The position numbers and the translations under genes were made by a program. A model generated the notes under the pieces. It had not been told where the DNA came from. It saw nothing but the letters and a program-made list of their open reading frames with translations, and did no database searches. From Aeromonas taiwanensis (GTDB lineage: Bacteria > Pseudomonadota > Gammaproteobacteria > Enterobacterales > Aeromonadaceae), in the NCBI RefSeq assembly GCF_000820165.1, contig NZ_CDDD01000069.1, positions 1-64,000 on the forward strand: a DNA stretch of 64,000 nucleotides. Direction: 5' to 3'. Position 1 is the stretch's first letter, and every line of letters starts with the position of its first letter. Below are positions 57,810 to 64,000 of the stretch, piece after piece.

Positions 57810-59825
57810 TCAGCTCTTCTTGCTGAGACTGGCCAGATCCGCCGTGATGTTGGCCGCTTCGACCTGATACTCGTCGGGCGCCTCGAAATCGGCGGGCAGT
57901 TCATCCAGGCTCTTCACCACAGGCTTGCCAAGACGGGTCAGACGTTCGTTGGCTCGCGCCAGCGCCTTCTCGTCCTGCTTGGCCTGTTCGGCCAGCCGCT
58001 CGGCTTCGTTCAGGGAGACCGACTTCTTGTCCTTCTCCGCCTGATACTCCTTGATGTCCTGCAGCACGTAGGCGAACTCCGGATCCTTGATGATCCGCGC
58101 CTCGTGTGCCGACTTCAACCTGGGCAGCATGCCGGAGAAATCACCCAGCTTGTCGTAGCTTGCCGAGGCGATCTTGTCCCAGGGCAGGGCGTTGAACTCG
58201 CGGCTCTCCCCCGTCTCGTCCGGCGCCACCGCCGTCGGGAAGGCGATGTCAGGCGCCACTCCCTTGTTCTGGGTGCTGCCGCCATCGATGCGGTAGAACT
58301 TGGCGATGGTGTACTGGACGTGGCCCAGCGGCTGCTCGTAGAAGTCGTATACCTTGGCCAGGCTGCGATGCTGCTGCACCGTGCCCTTGCCGAACGAGTT
58401 CTCGCCGAGGATCAGGGCGCGGCCGTAATCCTGCATGGCGGCAGCGAAGATCTCGGAGGCCGACGCGCTGTAGCGGTCGATCATCACCGACATGGGGCCG
58501 CCGTAATAGACGTTGCCGTCGTCGTCACCGTTGACGGTGATGCGACCCATGTGATCACGGATCTGCACGACCGGACCGCTCGCGAAGAACAGGCCGCTCA
58601 GGGCGGAGGCTTCCGTCAGGGCACCGCCGCCGTTGCCGCGCAGATCCACGATGAGACCGTCGATCTTCTGCTTGTTGAGGCTGGAGAGCTCCTTGATCAC
58701 GTCGTCGTGCAGGTTGACGTAGAAGCTCGGGATCTCGAGCACGCCAATTTTCTTGCCTTCGGCGGTGATCACCTTGGACTTGGCGGCCCTGTCTTCCAGG
58801 CGCACCTTGTCACGGGTCAGCTCCACCAGCTCGGTCTTGGCGCTGGCGCCCTTGCCGCGCTGGATCTCCAGCTTCACCTTGCTGCCTTTCGGGCCCTTGA
58901 TGAGCTCGACCACGTCGTCCAGACGCCAGCCGATCACGTCGACGATCTTGCCGTCGTCCTGCCCCACCCCGGTGATCTTGTCATCGGGCTTCAAGTGGTT
59001 GGACTTGGCGGCCGGACCACCGGGCACCAGGGAGCGGATGACGGTGAAGTCATCCTCCGCCTGCAGCACGGCGCCAATCCCTTCCAGTGAGAGGTTCATC
59101 TCGGTGTTGAAGCGATCGGCACTGCGCGGCGACAGATAGCTGGTGTGCGGCTCGATGGCACGGGCGAAGGAGTTCATGAAGAGCTGGAACACGTCCTCGC
59201 TCTCGGTCTGGGACATCCGCTTGATAGCGTTGTTATAACGCTTGCCAAGCAGCTCCTTGATCTCGGGCCACTCCTTGCCGCTGAGTTTGAGGCTCAGGGC
59301 ATCGAACTTGACCCGCTGACGCCACAGCTCGTTGAGCTCGGCTTCATCCTTGGGCCAGGGAGCCCCTTCCCGATCGAAGACGTAATTGTCTTTCTGGGTA
59401 AAGTCGAAGGGGGTGTCGAGCAGCTTGAGGGCGTATTCGAACCGCTCGTAACGTCGCTGCTGACTCAGGTTGAACATCTCGTAGGCCGGAGCCAGCCGCC
59501 CTCGTTCGAGGTCGGTGTCAAAACCGGTACGGTACTTTTCAAAACGGCTGATGTCAGAGGCCAGAAACAGGTTGCGGCTGTAGTCCAGATTCTCCAGGTA
59601 CTTGTCAAAGACCACGGAGGAAAAGGCATCGTCCAGCTTGAACTGTTTGTAGTGGGAGCGGGTAAACAGGTTGGCAATTCGCTTGCTGGCCGTAGCATGT
59701 TGGCTCTCCTGAGCCAACACAGGCAAATCACTCTCCTTGAGCACCGGCTCGATGGCCTGCGCGAGCCCGGCGAGCGCCAGGCCACAGGCTACGAGGGAAA
59801 AACGAATTACGCCATGCTTCAACAT
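57810..59825 (-). CDS. prc: Tail-specific (C-terminal processing) protease Prc
   Basis: Periplasmic S41 protease, 671 aa (E. coli 682). A signal peptide covers about 1-24 (MLKHGVIRFSLVACGLALAG). A PDZ domain is near 225-330 (LSLEGIGAVLQAEDDFTVIRSLVPGGPA is its start). The Ser/Lys dyad is in SASASEIFAAAMQDYGRALI and GENSFGKGTVQQH, and the C-terminal DUF3340 helical region is present. E. coli Prc trims FtsI and degrades MepS. It is separated from proQ by 8 bp in the conserved proQ-prc operon. Confidence 0.96.
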   Translation of the reverse strand: MLKHGVIRFSLVACGLALAGLAQAIEPVLKESDLPVLAQESQHATASKRIANLFTRSHYKQFKLDDAFSSVVFDKYLENLDYSRNLFLASDISRFEKYRTGFDTDLERGRLAPAYEMFNLSQQRRYERFEYALKLLDTPFDFTQKDNYVFDREGAPWPKDEAELNELWRQRVKFDALSLKLSGKEWPEIKELLGKRYNNAIKRMSQTESEDVFQLFMNSFARAIEPHTSYLSPRSADRFNTEMNLSLEGIGAVLQAEDDFTVIRSLVPGGPAAKSNHLKPDDKITGVGQDDGKIVDVIGWRLDDVVELIKGPKGSKVKLEIQRGKGASAKTELVELTRDKVRLEDRAAKSKVITAEGKKIGVLEIPSFYVNLHDDVIKELSSLNKQKIDGLIVDLRGNGGGALTEASALSGLFFASGPVVQIRDHMGRITVNGDDDGNVYYGGPMSVMIDRYSASASEIFAAAMQDYGRALILGENSFGKGTVQQHRSLAKVYDFYEQPLGHVQYTIAKFYRIDGGSTQNKGVAPDIAFPTAVAPDETGESREFNALPWDKIASASYDKLGDFSGMLPRLKSAHEARIIKDPEFAYVLQDIKEYQAEKDKKSVSLNEAERLAEQAKQDEKALARANERLTRLGKPVVKSLDELPADFEAPDEYQVEAANITADLASLSKKS

Positions 59826-59833
59826 GCGTCTCC

Positions 59834-60475
59834 TTAGAGAACCAGATGCTCGAACTTGACCCGCAACATCATGCCGGTCTGCAATTGAACCTGTACGTCA
59901 TCCTTGGTCACTTCCTTGATGGTCGCGGGCACCGGGGACTTGCCCAGCACGACGCGCACGCCCTGATCCACTTTCAGGGTAGCGGCATCCACCTTGACCA
60001 GCGGGGCTTCATCAGCCACCGGAGCGGCCTTGGGAGCGGCTTTCGGCTTGTCGGCACGCGGAGCATCAGCCTTGCGCTGCGCGTTGCGGCGCGGCTGCTT
60101 GGGCTTGTCTTCCTTCTCCTTGGTGTTGGTGCGACGGCTGGCGAAGACGCGCTCCTTGCTCTCCTTGAGCGCCTGCTTGGCGTGTTCGATGTGCTCTTCG
60201 GTCAGCAGTTCACCCGGGTTGCCGTCCAGATCGACACGGGCCTGGCCAGCCTTGAGGCCATGCAGGTAACGCCAGCTGGAGGTGTATTGACGCAGAGCAG
60301 AGCGCAGCATGGTCTTGGAGACTCTCTCGTCGTCGGCAAGACGCGCAGCCAGATCCTGGAAGATGCCAATCTTGAGTGGCTTGGCCTCTCCTTCAGCGAT
60401 GAAGCAGGCCGGGAATTTCTCGACCAGGTAGGCGACGATCTCTTTACTGTTCTTCAGCTTTTCAGTGTTTTCCAT
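59834..60475 (-). CDS. proQ: RNA chaperone ProQ
   Basis: 213 aa sRNA/mRNA 3'-end binding protein. The N-terminal FinO/ProQ domain spans about 1-120 (SKEIVAYLVEKFPACFIAEG, DERVSKTMLRSALRQYTSSW). A Lys/Arg/Ala linker follows, then a C-terminal Tudor-like domain (VDQGVRVVLGKSPVPATIKEV). Operon with prc as in E. coli; msrC precedes it on the same strand. Confidence 0.95.
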   Translation of the reverse strand: MENTEKLKNSKEIVAYLVEKFPACFIAEGEAKPLKIGIFQDLAARLADDERVSKTMLRSALRQYTSSWRYLHGLKAGQARVDLDGNPGELLTEEHIEHAKQALKESKERVFASRRTNTKEKEDKPKQPRRNAQRKADAPRADKPKAAPKAAPVADEAPLVKVDAATLKVDQGVRVVLGKSPVPATIKEVTKDDVQVQLQTGMMLRVKFEHLVL

Positions 60476-60576
60476 GTATAACCTTGGCTTTCATATAGAC
60501 GCACGGGCATGCCCGAACACAACAAAGGCCCCATTATAGAGAGCTTGGGACCTTTTGCGAACCATCTAGCAATGAC

Positions 60577-61035
60577 TTAGAGCATGCTTTCCAAAATTTG
60601 CACCGTTTCTTCAAGGCCGATCCGGTCTTGTTCATCGAAGCGGCTAAAAATCGGGCTATCGATATCCAGTACCCCGATGATCTGGCCGGCACGGCGCAGC
60701 GGGATCACGATCTCCGAGTTGCTGGCACCGTCACAGGCGATGTGCCCCGCAAACTGGTGCACATCGTCCACCAGCTGGGTCTTGCCCTCGGCGACCGCCG
60801 TGCCGCACACCCCGCGCCCGACCGGGATCCGCACGCAGGCAGGTTTGCCCTGGAAGGGCCCCAGCACCAGGGTCTCTCCCTGCAACAGGTAAAAGCCGAC
60901 CCAGTTGATGTCGGTCAGCTCCTGATTGAGCAGCGCAGAGAGGTTCGCCAGGGTGGCGATCATGTCGGGCTCGCCCTCGAGCAATGCCTGGGCCTGCTGG
61001 TTGAGGGTGCGATAAAATGCTTGTTTTTCAATCAT
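60577..61035 (-). CDS. msrC: Free methionine-(R)-sulfoxide reductase
   Basis: 152 aa single GAF domain. NWVGFYLLQGETLVLGPFQGKPAC is the start of the substrate pocket; the catalytic/resolving Cys residues are in GKPACVRIP, GRGVCGTA and GHIACDGASNSEIV. ATG 61035 (MIEKQAFY) matches family starts; an upstream extension is not conserved. The proQ neighbour is conserved in enterics (yebR). Confidence 0.93.
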   Translation of the reverse strand: MIEKQAFYRTLNQQAQALLEGEPDMIATLANLSALLNQELTDINWVGFYLLQGETLVLGPFQGKPACVRIPVGRGVCGTAVAEGKTQLVDDVHQFAGHIACDGASNSEIVIPLRRAGQIIGVLDIDSPIFSRFDEQDRIGLEETVQILESML

Positions 61036-61145
61036 GATTAAATGAACTTCACTCCTTGATAATGGATGCAAGGTACCGTCCTGCCTGAAAAATTCAAATC
61101 AATTTTCACTTTCCCCCCCTTCCCGGGTCATGGCTGGCCGCCCGT

Positions 61146-61607
61146 TCACCGGGAAACGCTTAGCGCCAACTGCTGGCGCTGGCCACTGTTCCACTCCAGA
61201 TTGAGCAGCCAGGTCATGGTCGCCGAGGTGCAGGCGCCCACCTGTGCCCTGGCCTGCCAGCCGCCGCTGCCTGCCTCAAACTGCACGGGGATCCGGCCCA
61301 TGAACATCTCCTTTCCCTCCAGCCAGGCCGCCTTCGGCGCGATGGCCTGCGCGCTACTACCCTGAAGACGCAAGACAAAGTCATGTTCAGGGCGGATCGG
61401 CAGGTCATCGATACTGGCCGTCAGGGCCGCATCGCCCACTCGCAGCGGACAGGGGCTGTGGGACAGATCACAAATCTGATCATTTGTGCCCCTCGAATTC
61501 TCGCTTTGGGGGCCCGAAAACCAGGTCCGATAGGCCATCAGGGAGAGCAAAATGGCAAGCACCATGGTCAAGTGCGCGATTTTGCGTGAAGTGAGTCTCT
61601 CTTTCAT
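61146..61607 (-). CDS. Small membrane-anchored protein of unknown function
   Basis: 153 aa, not recognised. One TM helix at about 12-26 (LTMVLAILLSLMAYRTWF), then an exported domain with Cys at CDLSHSPCPL and one more in VGACTSATM. An immunoglobulin-like beta pattern is plausible (DDLPIRPEHDFVLRL, TWLLNLEWNSGQRQQLALSV). It is divergent from ccoN, so a role with the cbb3 oxidase (assembly or copper) can be imagined but not supported. Confidence 0.65.
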   Translation of the reverse strand: MKERLTSRKIAHLTMVLAILLSLMAYRTWFSGPQSENSRGTNDQICDLSHSPCPLRVGDAALTASIDDLPIRPEHDFVLRLQGSSAQAIAPKAAWLEGKEMFMGRIPVQFEAGSGGWQARAQVGACTSATMTWLLNLEWNSGQRQQLALSVSR

Positions 61608-61888
61608 GAAAAAACAACCCTGTAAGGTACTTTAAAAATGTGATTTTCGTGATCTGGCGCATGGCAAAAACTGGCAGGCACGAGACCCGCTGGAGCCAAA
61701 TATATCACTGTTTGTACTGTTATTTTACCGACCAGTTCAGTATCATTCTCAATGAATTTTCATTTATCCACCTTTTGCTTTTCCTTTTATTAACAGATGT
61801 TAACGAGAGGATTTTGCAAAAACGGGGTGAAAATGGCCCTGAACATCTGGGCAAAAACAAACAACAGCATCGGAAGCGGAATACAACG

Positions 61889-63313
61889 ATGAGCCATACA
61901 ACAAACCACCCTGAGTACAACTACACCGTTGTGCGCCAGTTCACCGTCATGACGATTGTCTGGGGAATTGTCGGTATGTCGGTTGGTGTACTGATCGCAG
62001 CCCAGTTGATCTGGCCTGCCCTCAACTTCGATACCCCCTGGCTGACCTACAGCCGTCTGCGTCCCCTGCACACCAATGCGGTCATCTTCGCATTTGGTTG
62101 CAGCGCCCTGATGGCCACCTCCTTCTACGTGGTGCAACGCACCTGTCAGACCCGACTGTTTGGTGGCCCCCTCGCCTCCTTCGTGTTCTGGGGCTGGCAG
62201 GCGATCATCCTCTCCGCCGCCATCTCGCTGCCCCTGGGATACACCACCTCCAAGGAGTACGCCGAGCTGGAATGGCCGATTGACATCGCCATCGCCGTGG
62301 TCTGGGTCAGCTATGCCATCGTCTTCTTCGGCACCCTGGTCAAGCGCACCACCTCCCACATCTATGTGGCGAACTGGTTCTTCGGTGCCTTCATCATCAC
62401 GGTCGCCGTGCTGCACATCGTCAACAACATGGAAGTGCCGCTCTCCGGCATGAAGTCCTACTCCATGTACTCCGGTGCCATGGATGCCATGGTGCAGTGG
62501 TGGTATGGCCACAACGCGGTGGGCTTCCTGCTGACGGCTGGCTTCCTCGGCATGATGTACTACTTCGTGCCCAAGCAGGCCGGGCGTCCGGTCTACTCCT
62601 ACCGTCTCTCCATCGTGCACTTCTGGGCGCTGATCTCCCTCTATATCTGGGCCGGTCCGCACCACCTGCACTACACCGCCCTGCCTGACTGGGCACAGTC
62701 CCTCGGGATGGTGATGTCCCTCATCCTGTTCGTCCCCTCCTGGGGCGGCATGATCAACGGCATCATGACCCTGTCAGGCGCCTGGCACAAGCTGCGCTAT
62801 GACCCCATCCTGCGCTTCCTGATCGTCTCCCTCTCCTTCTACGGCATGTCCACCTTCGAAGGCCCCATGATGGCGATCAAGACGGTCAACGCCCTCTCCC
62901 ACTACACCGACTGGACAATCGGTCACGTCCACTCCGGTGCCCTGGGCTGGGTTGCCATGGTCTCCATCGGCGCCGTGTATCACCTGATCCCGAACCTGTT
63001 CGGCCAGGGCCGCATGTACAGCATCAAGCTCATCAACGTCCACTTCTGGCTGGCCACCGTGGGCACAGTGCTCTACATCGTCGCCATGTGGATTTCCGGT
63101 GTGATGCAGGGTCTGATGTGGCGTGCGGTCAACGACGACGGCACCCTGACCTACAGCTTCGTGGAGGCGCTGCAGGCGTCCTATCCCTTCTACTTCGTGC
63201 GCTTCCTGGGTGGCTGCTTCTTCGTCACCGGCATGCTGCTGATGGCCTACAACGCCTATCGCACCGTCACTGCACCCAAGGGTTCCCTGGAACCCGTCGC
63301 ACAGCCAGCCTGA
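61889..63313 (+). CDS. ccoN: cbb3-type cytochrome c oxidase subunit I
   Basis: Catalytic, inner-membrane subunit of the high-affinity terminal oxidase. 474 aa from the ATG at 61889 (GGAAGCGGA upstream); an open frame upstream is not conserved. About 12 TM helices. Histidines in [15 protein letters not shown], the [17 protein letters not shown] CuB-ligand region, [13 protein letters not shown] and [14 protein letters not shown] match heme b, b3 and CuB ligands. First gene of ccoNOQP; I saw no convincing FNR box (TTGAT-N4-ATCAA) upstream. Confidence 0.97.
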   Translation: MSHTTNHPEYNYTVVRQFTVMTIVWGIVGMSVGVLIAAQLIWPALNFDTPWLTYSRLRPLHTNAVIFAFGCSALMATSFYVVQRTCQTRLFGGPLASFVFWGWQAIILSAAISLPLGYTTSKEYAELEWPIDIAIAVVWVSYAIVFFGTLVKRTTSHIYVANWFFGAFIITVAVLHIVNNMEVPLSGMKSYSMYSGAMDAMVQWWYGHNAVGFLLTAGFLGMMYYFVPKQAGRPVYSYRLSIVHFWALISLYIWAGPHHLHYTALPDWAQSLGMVMSLILFVPSWGGMINGIMTLSGAWHKLRYDPILRFLIVSLSFYGMSTFEGPMMAIKTVNALSHYTDWTIGHVHSGALGWVAMVSIGAVYHLIPNLFGQGRMYSIKLINVHFWLATVGTVLYIVAMWISGVMQGLMWRAVNDDGTLTYSFVEALQASYPFYFVRFLGGCFFVTGMLLMAYNAYRTVTAPKGSLEPVAQPA

Positions 63314-63331
63314 TTTGAAGGGGTCTAACGC

Positions 63332-63946
63332 ATGAGCAACAACAACCGTCACGAAATTTTTGAAAAGAGCGTTCCCATGCTGGTGGTCGGCATCATCTTT
63401 GCCATCAGCCTCGGGGGCCTGGTCGAGATCACCCCGCTGTTCTTCCAGAAGCAGACCACGGAGCCGGTGGAGGGCCTCAAGCCCTACACCGCCCTGCAGA
63501 TGGAAGGCCGCGACATCTTCATCCGCGAAGGGTGCAACGTCTGTCACAGCCAGATGATCCGCCCGTTCCGCGCCGAAACCGAGCGCTACGGGCACTACTC
63601 GGTCGCCGGCGAGAGCGTGTGGGAGCACCCCTTCCTGTGGGGCTCCAAGCGTACCGGTCCGGATCTGGCCCGCGTCGGCGGCCGCTACTCCGATGACTGG
63701 CACCGCGCCCACCTCATCAACCCGCGCGACGTGGTGCCCGAGTCCAACATGCCCGCCTTCCCCTGGCTCGAGACCAACGTGCTGAGCGGCGAGCTGACCG
63801 GCAAGAAGCTGGCCCTGTTCCGGGATCACTTCGGCGTGCCCTACACCGACGCCGATATTCAGGGTGCCGGCGAGGCGGTCAAGGGCAAGACGGAGCTGGA
63901 TGCCCTGGTGGCCTATCTGCAATCCCTGGGTCATGCCCTGAAATAA
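63332..63946 (+). CDS. ccoO: cbb3-type cytochrome c oxidase subunit II
   Basis: 204 aa monoheme cytochrome c. An N-terminal TM anchor is at about 14-33 ([20 protein letters not shown]). The single heme motif is CNVCHSQ at about 69-75, and a distal Met ligand is likely in [11 protein letters not shown]. It follows ccoN by 18 bp. Confidence 0.97.
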   Translation: MSNNNRHEIFEKSVPMLVVGIIFAISLGGLVEITPLFFQKQTTEPVEGLKPYTALQMEGRDIFIREGCNVCHSQMIRPFRAETERYGHYSVAGESVWEHPFLWGSKRTGPDLARVGGRYSDDWHRAHLINPRDVVPESNMPAFPWLETNVLSGELTGKKLALFRDHFGVPYTDADIQGAGEAVKGKTELDALVAYLQSLGHALK

Positions 63947-63957
63947 GGAGTCGGAAT

Positions 63958-64000
63958 ATGGATTACGGCACCTTCCGCGGTCTGTACACCCTGCTGCTGA
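63958..64000 (+). CDS. ccoQ: cbb3 oxidase subunit CcoQ, cut by the window edge
   Basis: Only 14 codons are visible: MDYGTFRGLYTLLL. Place 11 bp after ccoO with AAGGAG upstream, and the short hydrophobic start, fit CcoQ, a small membrane subunit. Confidence 0.75.
   Translation, partial: MDYGTFRGLYTLLL

Noticed and set aside
61608-61888. FNR or CRP box upstream of ccoN
   Set aside because: No match close to TTGAT-N4-ATCAA; a TGTGA half near 61638 lacks its partner.
1-64000. tRNA, rRNA, CRISPR arrays and insertion sequences
   Set aside because: None seen: no repeat-spacer pattern, no transposase frame and no cloverleaf-like segment noticed by eye.

Overview
This window is a chromosomal segment of a gammaproteobacterium, almost certainly an Aeromonas species. 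I infer this from GC-rich coding sequence, gene orders shared with enteric bacteria (metG/mrp, udk-dcd, rne/rluC, yceD-rpmF-plsX-fabHDG-acpP-fabF-pabC-mltG-tmk-holB-tatD, ycbZ-fabA/rmf, msrC-proQ-prc), a 180-kDa-type NAD glutamate dehydrogenase, a GlyGly-CTERM protein and a cbb3 oxidase operon. No rRNA, tRNA, CRISPR array or complete insertion sequence was found.

Layout. 1-390: two head-to-head copies of the 5' end of rlmI, forming a large imperfect palindrome. 640-3880: an orphan flagellin with a polyproline insert and a convergent methyl-accepting chemotaxis protein, each behind a sigma-28 (FliA) type promoter. 3890-12200: acylphosphatase, a CHAD protein, metG, mrp, udk, dcd and a Pit phosphate permease. 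12200-17400: rne and rluC (divergent), and maf. 17560-28820: a START-domain protein, then the ribosome/fatty-acid/envelope cluster ending in DNA-polymerase delta-prime and TatD. 29000-38500: an accessory stretch with two complete tyrosine recombinase genes surrounding rsmF, the LetAB lipid-transport genes and the SOS gene yebG. 38570-41500: ycbZ, fabA and rmf. 41600-60500: a long minus-strand run (DUF3466 protein, uup, glutaredoxin-like, rlmKL, zapC, pyrD, NAD-GDH, DUF2835, pepN, prc, proQ), then msrC and a small unknown membrane protein. 61889-64000: ccoN, ccoO and the start of ccoQ.

The key result is that the window spans the replication terminus. A near-perfect dif site lies at 38468-38495. 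Candidate FtsK-orienting KOPS motifs point toward it from both sides and switch strand around it, and the predominant gene strand switches as well. Right beside dif is a complete tyrosine recombinase gene (37074-38351). About 50 bp upstream of that gene is a perfect palindrome with the arm/6-bp-centre/arm layout of a Xer core site. About 8 kb to the left the arrangement recurs: a palindrome with the same inner bases (CGATAA, six bases, TTATCG), a second complete tyrosine recombinase, and just downstream a perfect copy of the XerD half of dif. This repeated 'palindrome - recombinase - dif or half-dif' layout at the terminus is the best candidate for an undescribed system. The sequence layout is observed; recombination or regulation through these sites is inference.

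Other genes fit housekeeping at these loci: the fab cluster builds fatty acids, LetAB moves lipids across the periplasm, rne/rluC/rlmKL/rsmF/yceD/rmf act on RNA and ribosomes, and the cco operon supplies a high-affinity terminal oxidase.
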